Part shown: positions 16,011 through 23,949 of the stretch, one piece after another
Layout of the letters: each line of letters begins with the position of its first letter
How positions within the stretch are numbered: position 1 is the first letter of the stretch
NCBI GenBank assembly: GCA_017416285.1
Contig: JAFQCU010000003.1
Location: forward strand, 1-64,000
Origin: Clostridia bacterium
GTDB taxonomy: Bacteria; Bacillota; Clostridia; Oscillospirales; Acutalibacteraceae
DNA length: 64,000 nucleotides
Direction: 5' to 3'
Made by a program: the position numbers and the translations under genes
The notes under the pieces: generated by a model
Seen by the model: the letters and a program-made list of their open reading frames with translations, nothing else
What the model was told of the DNA's origin: nothing
Databases searched by the model: none

Positions 16011-18188
16011 TTATTCCTCCGTAACAATAAAGCAGGTTGGCAATCTTCTAGGAGTTGTAAATGCCTTATACTGATTTACAAGACCCTGCTTTTGATAATT
16101 GTCAAGCTTTGAAGTATCGATATTATAAACGTTATAATAATCACGGTAATACATCATAGCCGATGAGCCACCGTCAAGCATACCTGCCGATACAGCACCG
16201 TATTCAACAAGAATATCAATAACGTCGTTACGTGTAGCGCCAATACTACTAGCGCTTCGACCGTCGGTTACAAGCATAAGCACAGTACCGTCAGCACGCT
16301 GCGCAATTGCAGTACGCTGTGCCGCACCAATATTGCCATCACCATAATGAAGATTAACCTTGTCAATCTTGCCGTCTTTTTCGGTGTGGTCAATAAGCAA
16401 ATTGCCTGTTTGGAAACAAACCGCATCACGTACGCCAAGCTCTTCTGCTTTTTTAACGGTTATACCCTCATAACAAACAAATTTATTATCCTTTGTAAAG
16501 CCCATAAAGGTACGGCTACCGTTACCACCCCAAACCTTTTGACCAAATGAATAGGTTAAACCAATAGGCTGAGCACCGTTACCCTTACCCCCAACATCCG
16601 AAAATTCACCCGCATTAATTACGGCGAGTGCATTATACTTTTCAGCAAATTTGAAAATACGCATACCGCCTGTGGCAGTAGCAAAATTTTCACTTGAAAT
16701 ACCAACCTTAACACGAGATGGGTCTTTAACCATTAAAAGATAAGCCTTAAAATTGGGCTTTTGAAGGAAAATCAGCTTTGTGCCGTTTTTAGCGTCCTTC
16801 CACTCGTCCTCGTCCTCTTGGCCAACGTATTCGTCAACGTCGATTGAATCGGTATTGATTTTATAGCTGTTATCAACAATTTCTTTTACCTTTTCTTTAG
16901 GTAAAAACAGACCGGGCACCCATTTGGTTGCACTTGCCTGCATGGCAGAAAGCACCAACATATCACGCATTGTTTCGCTTGGACCGTGTGCAACAACCAT
17001 ACCCGCAGAAAAAGCGGTAATAACAATAAGCAAAAGTGCAGTGCCAACCGAAATAAGCGAACGGTTAATAACGTTTTTGACTGTCAGCTTTTTGGGGGCA
17101 ACTTCTTCGGTCTTGGGCTTTTTAGCAGCGGTGCTAAACACCCAAGTTTGCTGTATGCGATAGCTTATAAAGAAGAGCACAACGTCAACTATAAGCTTGA
17201 AAACTGTCTTGATTTCAGGGTTATTTGAAAACAAGGCTGATAAAAGCCAAACCAAACCTGCAGAAACCAGCATTTGCGGAATTGCCAAGGCATAATAACG
17301 CAATATTGCTTTTTTACCGTTGCCATCGAAATCAAACACCTGACTGCGGTTAATTGAAAAATTAACAAATGATGAAACAGCTCTTGCAATAACAGTAGAA
17401 ATTAAAACACTTAAGGTGCCGAAAATGCCGCCGCAGAACTTGTTCAGCAAGTAAAACAATAATAAATCAATTATTGCAGAAGCGGTTGAGGAAAGCCAAA
17501 ATCCTAAAATAAAGCTGTAAACACGTATAGAATCTCTTACGGTTTTGAAATGCGATTCATGTTTACCCTCTTCTTCATAAAGTGTTTTAATTGTCACTTC
17601 ATAAAGCTCTATCCCCGCCTGCTTAAACTTTAAAAGCATATTGGTTTCATATTCGAAGCGTTCACCCTTTACCTTAAGCAAAAACGGCAAATGCTGAATC
17701 GGAAAGCCACGAAGACCTGTCTGTGTGTCAGAAATTTTTAAACCACAAAGGGTTCTGAACACTAATGAGGTTGTCTTATTACCAAAACGGCTGCGTGGGG
17801 GCACCTGAGGAAGCGAGAAATCACGACAGCCAAGTATAATTTTATCGCCTTCACGAAGCAAAGCTTCGACGCAATTTTTAACGTCCTCTGGATCGTGCTG
17901 TCCGTCACCATCAACAGTAATAACACCTTCAATAGTGTTGGAATATTTAAGAATAAACTTAAATGCAGTTTTAATTGCCGCACCCTTGCCTTTATTAAAG
18001 GAATGACGCAAAACGATAAAGTTGTTTTCCTTATCGGTCACAGGAAAATTTTTCTGATGAGCCGCGTCACTTCCGTCGTCGATTATAACAAAATTCTTAA
18101 AACCGACTTCTTTTAGACCCTCGATGGTTTTCATAAGCTTTTCATCGGGGTTTAAGGAAGGTATTAAAATACAAATTTTATTAAACAT
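16011..18188 (-). CDS. three-module fusion: GT2 glycosyltransferase / GtrA-like flippase / phosphodiester glycosidase (NAGPA)
   Basis: A 725-residue protein with three parts. Residues 1-215 are a family 2 glycosyltransferase of the dolichyl/polyprenyl-phosphate sugar synthase type (DDGSD, TVDGDGQHDPEDV, TQTGLRGFP). Residues 225-355 are a GtrA-like four-helix domain (SSFVNFSINRSQVFDF). A fifth helix at 378-400 leads to an extracytoplasmic NAGPA/DUF2233 phosphodiester glycosidase domain at about 470-720 (NAGEFSD, TDGRSASSIGAT, MLDGGSSAMMYY). The first two modules would make and flip a polyprenyl-phosphate sugar; the third would act on sugar phosphodiesters outside. The order suggests surface polysaccharide or teichoic-acid modification (inference). 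GAGGAT precedes ATG 18188. Confidence 0.87.
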   Translation of the reverse strand: MFNKICILIPSLNPDEKLMKTIEGLKEVGFKNFVIIDDGSDAAHQKNFPVTDKENNFIVLRHSFNKGKGAAIKTAFKFILKYSNTIEGVITVDGDGQHDPEDVKNCVEALLREGDKIILGCRDFSLPQVPPRSRFGNKTTSLVFRTLCGLKISDTQTGLRGFPIQHLPFLLKVKGERFEYETNMLLKFKQAGIELYEVTIKTLYEEEGKHESHFKTVRDSIRVYSFILGFWLSSTASAIIDLLLFYLLNKFCGGIFGTLSVLISTVIARAVSSFVNFSINRSQVFDFDGNGKKAILRYYALAIPQMLVSAGLVWLLSALFSNNPEIKTVFKLIVDVVLFFISYRIQQTWVFSTAAKKPKTEEVAPKKLTVKNVINRSLISVGTALLLIVITAFSAGMVVAHGPSETMRDMLVLSAMQASATKWVPGLFLPKEKVKEIVDNSYKINTDSIDVDEYVGQEDEDEWKDAKNGTKLIFLQKPNFKAYLLMVKDPSRVKVGISSENFATATGGMRIFKFAEKYNALAVINAGEFSDVGGKGNGAQPIGLTYSFGQKVWGGNGSRTFMGFTKDNKFVCYEGITVKKAEELGVRDAVCFQTGNLLIDHTEKDGKIDKVNLHYGDGNIGAAQRTAIAQRADGTVLMLVTDGRSASSIGATRNDVIDILVEYGAVSAGMLDGGSSAMMYYRDYYNVYNIDTSKLDNYQKQGLVNQYKAFTTPRRLPTCFIVTEE

Positions 18189-18224
18189 AATAAATCCTCA
18201 CATATGTGTTATATTGCGTTCAAA

Positions 18225-18250
18225 AGCGACAGCCGTATCAGCCGTCGCCC
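18225..18250 (-). terminator. probable terminator after PRPP synthetase gene
   Basis: On the minus strand GCGACGGC and GGCTGTCGC pair (one wobble) around a short loop and are followed by TTTTG, between the prs stop and the glycosyltransferase start. Confidence 0.6.
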
Positions 18251-18258
18251 CGAAAAAA

Positions 18259-19386
18259 TTATTTTGCTTTGTATTCCTCAACAGCCTTGTGAATTCTGTC
18301 CACAGGATCCAACAATCCGCTGATAGAGTGGTCATAATTAAGAGTTTCAATAAGTAAAGCAATGTACTTCGACATTTCAACACTGCAATACCATTCACGT
18401 GATAAAAGCTCAGGTGTTTGATAGATAAGATTAGTGGTAAACACCTTATCAATAAGGCCGTTCTTATAATAATCATCAAACTTATCTAAACCGTCAACAA
18501 AAAGACCGAAGGTTGAGAAAATAAATATACGCTTTGCGCCACGTTCCTTAAGCTTTGCGGAAATATCAAGCATTGATTCACCGGACGAAATCATATCATC
18601 AACCAAAATCAAATCCTTGCCCTTAATATCAGCACCCAAAAATTCGTGCGCTTCAATGGGGTTCTTACCGTTTACTATAACCGAATAGTTACGGCGCTTG
18701 TAGAACATACCAAGCTCTAACCCCAACACAGATGAGTAGTAAATACAACGGCTCATACCACCCTCGTCAGGTGAAACAATCATTGTATGTTCACGGTCAA
18801 GCTGAATATCAGGAACAGATTTAAGCAGTGCCTTAATCATTTGATAGGTAGCCTGAACGTTATCAAAGCCATCAAGCGGAATTGCATTATTCACACGGGG
18901 GTCATGTGCGTCAAATGTAATGATGTTTTTAACACCGATTGAAACAAGCTCCTGCAAAGCCATAGCACAGTCCATTGATTCACGTGCCGTTCTTCTGTGC
19001 TGTCTGCCCTCATAAAGCATAGGCATAATAACGGTAATTCTTCTTGCCTTACCGCCAAGAGCAGCGATAACACGCTTTAAATCCTGGAAGTGGTCGTCAG
19101 GGCTCATAGGAACGGTTTTGCCGTACATTTTGTATTCAACACTGTAGTTAAAGCAGTCACAAAGAATATAGGCGTCAACGCCACGTGCCGTATGCTTTAA
19201 AACTGCCTTTGCTTCACCAGTGCCAAAACGAGGACAATTGGGTTTAACGATATAAGTATCATCTTCATCAGCATTGCGCCATTTTTTAAGATAATGGTCA
19301 ACCTTGCCTGCGATATCCTCGCAGCCATTCATGCTGATAATTGCCAAATCCCCATACGGTGTATGTTTAAAATCTACTTTTGCCAT
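18259..19386 (-). CDS. prs: ribose-phosphate pyrophosphokinase (PRPP synthetase)
   Basis: A 375-residue enzyme making PRPP from ribose 5-phosphate and ATP, for nucleotide, His and Trp synthesis. Visible motifs are KNIITFDAHDP, VSPDEGGMSRC and the PRPP-binding loop DLILVDDMISSGES. It is longer than the common 310-320-residue form, with an extended N-terminal half, as in a clostridial subgroup annotated the same way. The start is ATG 19386 with GGAGGGG five bases upstream; the open frame to 19464 covers the promoter. Confidence 0.88.
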   Translation of the reverse strand: MAKVDFKHTPYGDLAIISMNGCEDIAGKVDHYLKKWRNADEDDTYIVKPNCPRFGTGEAKAVLKHTARGVDAYILCDCFNYSVEYKMYGKTVPMSPDDHFQDLKRVIAALGGKARRITVIMPMLYEGRQHRRTARESMDCAMALQELVSIGVKNIITFDAHDPRVNNAIPLDGFDNVQATYQMIKALLKSVPDIQLDREHTMIVSPDEGGMSRCIYYSSVLGLELGMFYKRRNYSVIVNGKNPIEAHEFLGADIKGKDLILVDDMISSGESMLDISAKLKERGAKRIFIFSTFGLFVDGLDKFDDYYKNGLIDKVFTTNLIYQTPELLSREWYCSVEMSKYIALLIETLNYDHSISGLLDPVDRIHKAVEEYKAK

Positions 19387-19416
19387 AACAGACCCCTCCA
19401 CAATATTAAATTTACT

Positions 19417-19445
19417 AGTATATAATAACATAAAACTCTCGACAA
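19417..19445 (-). promoter_or_regulatory. promoter of prs
   Basis: Minus-strand TTGTCG (19445-19440), 17 nt, TATACT (19422-19417). Confidence 0.6.
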
Positions 19446-19552
19446 AAAAAGCCCTTTTTAACAAAAAAATGTATAAACTTTTTGTAATTTAGCCGCTTTT
19501 TTCTAAAATAATATACAAAATCTATCAATTTTAAAAAATATATCAAATTTTA

Positions 19553-19581
19553 TTGAAAAATAAAGTGTTTTTTGGTACAAT
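19553..19581 (+). promoter_or_regulatory. promoter of thyX operon
   Basis: TTGAAA (19553-19558), 17 nt, TACAAT (19576-19581), in the AT-rich divergent region between prs and thyX. Confidence 0.65.
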
Positions 19582-19612
19582 AAATTGAATATCTATTTTG
19601 GAGTGAAACATT

Positions 19613-20386
19613 ATGGCAAGGGTTTATCTTTTAGGGCATACCCCCTATCCCGAACATTGTGTGGCTTCTGCCGCAAAGTTGTGCTACAGTTCATCAAATA
19701 TTGCTGATTTAAGAAACAATTTAACCGATGAAAAAGCAGCGCAGTTTGTTGAAATGCTTAGCGAAATCGGTCACGAAAGTCCGATTGAACACGCAAGCTT
19801 TACCTTTGGCATTGAAGGTGTTTCCCGTGCGTTGCTTGCCCAAATTACACGTCATAGAATGGCATCTTTTTCGGTCAAGAGTCAACGATATGTTCGTGAA
19901 GGCAGCTTTGAATATGTTACACCGCCTGAAATTGAGGCAGTTCCCGAAGCAAAAGCAATTTATGATGAAATTATGGCAGAGGATCAACGCCGTTATGACA
20001 CACTTGCCGCAATTTTAAAGGAAAAGCACATTAAAACCTTTATAGCCGAAGGCAAGGATGAAAAAACCGCAACCCGATTGGCGGAAAAAAAGGCGATTGA
20101 AGATGCACGTTTTGTTTTACCTAACGCTTGTGAAACTCAAATGGTTATGACAATGAACGCACGGTCTTTGATGAACTTTTTCCGTCACCGTTGCTGTAAT
20201 CGTGCACAATGGGAAATTAAAAACGTTGCCGACCAAATGCTGGCACTTGTATTACAGGTTGCCCCCAACCTGTTTAAAAATGCCGGTCCATCTTGCGTGA
20301 GTGGACCTTGTCCCGAAGGTAAAATGACCTGCGGACACTATAAAGAAATTAAAGAATTTTATGAAGGGCTTAAAAACAATGGGTAA
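19613..20386 (+). CDS. thyX: FAD-dependent thymidylate synthase
   Basis: A 257-residue ThyX that methylates dUMP to dTMP with flavin and methylene-tetrahydrofolate. The ThyX motif is RHRMASFSVKSQRY (residues 82-95), the usual Asn replaced by Ser. The NARSLMNFFRHRCCNRAQWE segment forms the rest of the active site. The C-terminus has a Cys-rich tail (CVSGPCPEGKMTCGHY) seen in clostridial members. GGAGTG precedes ATG 19613. It overlaps tmk by 8 bp. Confidence 0.95.
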   Translation: MARVYLLGHTPYPEHCVASAAKLCYSSSNIADLRNNLTDEKAAQFVEMLSEIGHESPIEHASFTFGIEGVSRALLAQITRHRMASFSVKSQRYVREGSFEYVTPPEIEAVPEAKAIYDEIMAEDQRRYDTLAAILKEKHIKTFIAEGKDEKTATRLAEKKAIEDARFVLPNACETQMVMTMNARSLMNFFRHRCCNRAQWEIKNVADQMLALVLQVAPNLFKNAGPSCVSGPCPEGKMTCGHYKEIKEFYEGLKNNG

Positions 20387-21047
20387 ACTTATAGTATTAG
20401 AAGGTCTTGACGGTAGCGGTAAATCAACACAGCTTGAATTACTGCCCGAAAACCTTAAAAAAGCCGGTATCGACTGCAAAAAGGTATCCTTTCCGGATTA
20501 TGATAATCCCTCGAGCACACTTGTAAAAATGTATTTAGCGGGCGATTTTGGTAAAAAGCCGGGCGACGTGAACGCTTACGCCGCTTCGACCTTTTACTGC
20601 GTTGACCGATATGCCTCTTTCAAAGCAAACTGGGGCGAATTTTATAATAACGGTGGCACGGTTGTTTCAGGCAGATATACCACCTCAAATGCTGTGCACC
20701 AATGCTCTAAATTGCCCGAAAACGAATGGGAAGACTTTTTGAATTGGCTTTATGATTTTGAGTATAACAAGGTTTCAATTCCAAAGCCTGATAAAGTAAT
20801 TTTCCTTGATATGCCGATTGAGGTTTCTCAAAAGCTTTTATCAAAGCGTTACGAGGGTGATGAAGGTAAAAAGGATATCCACGAAAAGGACACCGAATAC
20901 CTTGAACGTTGCAGAAAAGCGGCAGTTTTCACAGCAAAGTTTTCTAATTGGGATATTATTCCCTGCGCTAAAGACGGCGAAGCCCGTACGATAGATGAAA
21001 TTGCAGAAGACGTTTTAAAAGCAGTTTTAGACATTTATAAGGATTAA
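20379..21047 (+). CDS. tmk: thymidylate kinase
   Basis: A 222-residue dTMP kinase. The P-loop is LEGLDGSGKST at the N-terminus, with DRYASFKANW and SGRYTTSNAVHQ as the DRY/TS motifs, and KRYEGDEGKKDIHE as the lid. It phosphorylates the product of ThyX, encoded immediately upstream with an 8-bp overlap, so two successive steps of dTTP synthesis are co-translated. The start is ATG 20379 inside the thyX end; the upstream GAAGGG is a plausible ribosome site. Confidence 0.93.
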   Translation: MGKLIVLEGLDGSGKSTQLELLPENLKKAGIDCKKVSFPDYDNPSSTLVKMYLAGDFGKKPGDVNAYAASTFYCVDRYASFKANWGEFYNNGGTVVSGRYTTSNAVHQCSKLPENEWEDFLNWLYDFEYNKVSIPKPDKVIFLDMPIEVSQKLLSKRYEGDEGKKDIHEKDTEYLERCRKAAVFTAKFSNWDIIPCAKDGEARTIDEIAEDVLKAVLDIYKD

Positions 21048-21051
21048 TGCT

Positions 21052-21591
21052 ATGATTTATGTATTTTTAGCAAATGGCTTTGAAGAATGTGAGGCTTTAG
21101 CGCCTATTGACATTCTGCGCCGTGCCGGTTTTGATGTAATAACCGTTGGCGTAAGCGGTAAAACCGCTGTCGGTGCTCACGATATACCTGTTATTTGCGA
21201 TATCACAACCGATAATTTAAAATTTGAAAATCTCGAGGCGGTAGTTTTACCGGGTGGTATGCCGGGAACAACCAACCTTGAAAATGATAAGGCGGTACAA
21301 AAAGCCATTGATTACGCAAATAAAAACCATTTGCTTATCGGCGCAATTTGTGCGGCACCATCTATTTTAGGACACGGAAACTATTTAAACGGTAAAAAAG
21401 CCACCTGCTTTCCCGGTTTTGAAAAGGATTTATTTGGCGCAACCGTTACCAACGCATCAGTTGTGCGTGATGATAATATCATCACAGCAAAGGGCGCAGG
21501 TGTTGCTTTTCAATTTGGTTTCGAGTTGCTTTCTTACCTAAAAGGTGAAGAAATTGCAGAAAATTTAAAAAAGCAAATGATGTTTAAGTGA
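21052..21591 (+). CDS. DJ-1/PfpI (YajL-like) family protein
   Basis: A 179-residue class I glutamine-amidotransferase-fold protein. The FANGFEECEALAPIDILRRAG-type start (here FLANGFEECEALAPID) carries the conserved Glu, and GAICAAPSIL holds the nucleophilic Cys of the DJ-1 elbow; GAGVAFQFGFELL follows. DJ-1/YajL proteins act in protein or metabolite quality control and oxidative-stress protection. The exact activity is uncertain. It follows tmk by 4 bp in the same operon. Confidence 0.9.
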   Translation: MIYVFLANGFEECEALAPIDILRRAGFDVITVGVSGKTAVGAHDIPVICDITTDNLKFENLEAVVLPGGMPGTTNLENDKAVQKAIDYANKNHLLIGAICAAPSILGHGNYLNGKKATCFPGFEKDLFGATVTNASVVRDDNIITAKGAGVAFQFGFELLSYLKGEEIAENLKKQMMFK

Positions 21592-21605
21592 TTTGAGGTT
21601 TTTAA

Positions 21606-22694
21606 ATGAAAAAGAAGTTGTTAGTAATTATTTTAAGCGTTGTTGCCGTTGTTCTGGCGGTCGTTATTGGCGTTTCGGCATTTTTTATAGCCGATATGAA
21701 CGGCGGCAAAAAGGGCAACGATATTGAAATCGAGATTAAGCAAGGCACCTACACCGCAGAAATTGCCGAAATTTTAAAGGATGAAGGCATTATAAATTCT
21801 TCGCTTGGCTTCCGTGTTTTTGCAAAGCTTAAAAAATACGAAAGCAAATTTAAATACGGTGTCTATAAGTTCAACACAGGCGACAGCTATGATGAAATCG
21901 CCAATAAGCTTATTACACAGGGCGCTAAGGCTAAAACAATTAAGGTGACAATTCCCGAAGGCACCGGCATTAATGATTACGTTAAAAACGTTAACGGTAA
22001 AAACGTAACCGTGCCAGGCATTGCTTCCATTTTAGAAAAAGCCGGCGTTTGTCAAAAAGCTGATTTTATTGAAGCGCTCGAAAACGCTACTCTTGACAGC
22101 AAGCTTTTAAGCGGCGCAAAGGACAAAAACACCTACTATAAGTTAGAGGGTTATCTCTTCCCCGAAACCTATGAATTTTATAAGCTTGATGATTCTAAGG
22201 CTGCCGCAAAATCAGTTGTAGAAAAAATGCTTTCTGAAACCGAAAACCGTATCACAGATGATATGTATAAAAAAGCTGAAAAGCTTGGTTACAGCATGCA
22301 CGAGATTTTAACAATGGCTTCTATTATTCAGATGGAGGCAGGCGTTGATACAAATTCGCTTCCCAAAATTGCAGGGGTATTCTATAACCGACTTAACAGC
22401 CCTAATTTTGCAACTTTAGGTTCTTCCCCAACCTGCTATTACGGTGATTCTTTCGAAAATGATGATGAAAGATATGACACCTATAAAGCAAAGGGCTTGC
22501 CGCCAGGACCGCTTTGTTCCCCCGGTATTAAGGCAATCAATGCGGCATTGAATCCCGAAGGCAGTGAATATTTTTACTTTGTAACCGACAAAAACGGCAA
22601 GTTTTATTTCCACAAAACCTATGCCGAACAAAATGCAACTATTAACAAATTAAAAAATGACGGAAATTGGATTTATGAATATTTCAACAAATAA
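21606..22694 (+). CDS. mltG: endolytic murein transglycosylase MltG
   Basis: A 362-residue membrane-anchored lytic transglycosylase that cleaves nascent peptidoglycan strands. It has an N-terminal helix (LLVIILSVVAVVLAVVIGVS), a LysM-like EIEIKQGTYTAEIAEILKDEG, then the YceG domain with LEGYLFPETYEF, ASIIQMEAG (catalytic Glu) and GLPPGPLCSPG. GAGG lies shortly before ATG 21606. The U32 gene starts inside its last 20 bp. Confidence 0.95.
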   Translation: MKKKLLVIILSVVAVVLAVVIGVSAFFIADMNGGKKGNDIEIEIKQGTYTAEIAEILKDEGIINSSLGFRVFAKLKKYESKFKYGVYKFNTGDSYDEIANKLITQGAKAKTIKVTIPEGTGINDYVKNVNGKNVTVPGIASILEKAGVCQKADFIEALENATLDSKLLSGAKDKNTYYKLEGYLFPETYEFYKLDDSKAAAKSVVEKMLSETENRITDDMYKKAEKLGYSMHEILTMASIIQMEAGVDTNSLPKIAGVFYNRLNSPNFATLGSSPTCYYGDSFENDDERYDTYKAKGLPPGPLCSPGIKAINAALNPEGSEYFYFVTDKNGKFYFHKTYAEQNATINKLKNDGNWIYEYFNK

Positions 22695-23907
22695 TGTACC
22701 CGAGCTTTTGTGCCCCGCAGGCGATATTACACGGCTAAAAGCAGCGGTTGATTACGGTGCTGATGCCGTTTATCTTGCGGGTGAAGAATTCGGTATGCGT
22801 ACCGCCGCAACAAACTTTGGTGAAAAAGAGCTTATCGAGGGTGTAAAATACGCTCACGACCGTGGCGTTAAGGTGCACGTAACCTGTAACACAATCCCAC
22901 ACAATAATGAAATTCCCCGCTTACCTGACTTTTTAAAATTCTTAAATGAAATCAAGGTCGACGCCATTATTGCTGCCGATTTAGGCACAATTATGATGGT
23001 TAAAAAGTATGCCCCCGACGTTGATTTGCACGTATCTGTTCAATCGGGTATTTGCAATTATGAAACTGCAAATGCATTTTATAACCTTGGTGCAAAGCGT
23101 ATTGTTTTAGCACGTGAACTATCTCTTAAGGAAATTAAAGAAATCCGTGAAAAAACGCCGAAGGACCTTGAAATCGAAATGTTTGCACACGGTGCAATGT
23201 GCGTTTCATATTCTTCACGCTGCCTTTTGTCTAGCTATATGACGGGCAGAGATGCTAATCGTGGTGACTGTGCACAGCCCTGCCGTTGGAGCTATTCTTT
23301 AATGGAAGAAAAACGCCCCGGACAGTTCTTTAACATTACCGAAACCGAAAAAGGCACCTACATTTTAAACGCCAACGACATGTGTATGGCCCAGTACCTT
23401 GACCAAATCCGTGATGCAGGCGTTGACAGTATTAAAATTGAAGGCCGTGCAAAGTCGCACTATTATGTAGCAGTAACCACTAATGCTTATCGTGGTGCAC
23501 TTGATTCGCTCAAGGCATCAAACGGTGGATGGTACTGCCCCGATTGGGTTATGGAGGAATTAAATAAAATCAGCCATAGAAACTATTCAACAGGCTTTTA
23601 TTTTGGACCGCCAACCAATTCCCAAACCTATGCTAATGCAGGCTATGTGCGTGATTATTCGGTTGCCGCTATTGTTGACGGATATGAGAACGGTATGATT
23701 ATCGCCACCCTTAAAAACAAGTTCTTAAAAGGTCAGGAATTTGACTGCCTTGAGCCACAAAACAAGCCCTTTATCATTAAGGCAGATTTAGTTTATAACG
23801 ACAAAAACGAGGCGATTGACTCTGCCCCGCACCCGATGATGACAATTAAAATCCCCTTTGACAGACCCGTAAAAGCAGGCTCGCTTTTGCGTATGAAGGC
23901 CGATTAA
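22675..23907 (+). CDS. trhP: peptidase U32 family protein, probable tRNA hydroxylation factor TrhP
   Basis: A 410-residue U32-family protein. The signature is in EMFAHGAMCVSYSSRCLLSS followed by TGRDANRGDCAQPCRW, which supplies the conserved cysteines. ELLCPAGDITRLKAAVDYGADAVYLAG opens the TIM-like barrel. Members of this length (YegQ/TrhP) are required for prephenate-dependent 5-hydroxyuridine formation in tRNA; others are described as collagenase-like peptidases. I favour TrhP from length and layout. The start is ATG 22675; ATG 22657 is the alternative. Confidence 0.85.
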   Translation: MNISTNNVPELLCPAGDITRLKAAVDYGADAVYLAGEEFGMRTAATNFGEKELIEGVKYAHDRGVKVHVTCNTIPHNNEIPRLPDFLKFLNEIKVDAIIAADLGTIMMVKKYAPDVDLHVSVQSGICNYETANAFYNLGAKRIVLARELSLKEIKEIREKTPKDLEIEMFAHGAMCVSYSSRCLLSSYMTGRDANRGDCAQPCRWSYSLMEEKRPGQFFNITETEKGTYILNANDMCMAQYLDQIRDAGVDSIKIEGRAKSHYYVAVTTNAYRGALDSLKASNGGWYCPDWVMEELNKISHRNYSTGFYFGPPTNSQTYANAGYVRDYSVAAIVDGYENGMIIATLKNKFLKGQEFDCLEPQNKPFIIKADLVYNDKNEAIDSAPHPMMTIKIPFDRPVKAGSLLRMKAD

Positions 23908-23912
23908 AATTT

Positions 23913-23949
23913 ACACCTCTTGTTAATACTAAACAAGAGGTGTTTTATT
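23913..23949 (+). terminator. terminator-like hairpin whose 3' arm is the PBP ribosome binding site
   Basis: A 12-bp stem (ACACCTCTTGTT/AACAAGAGGTGT, 23913-23943), 7-nt loop, followed by TTTATT. The AAGAGGTG in the right arm is the only ribosome site for ATG 23950. The hairpin can therefore end the upstream transcript and also occlude translation of the penicillin-binding protein. Confidence 0.75.
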
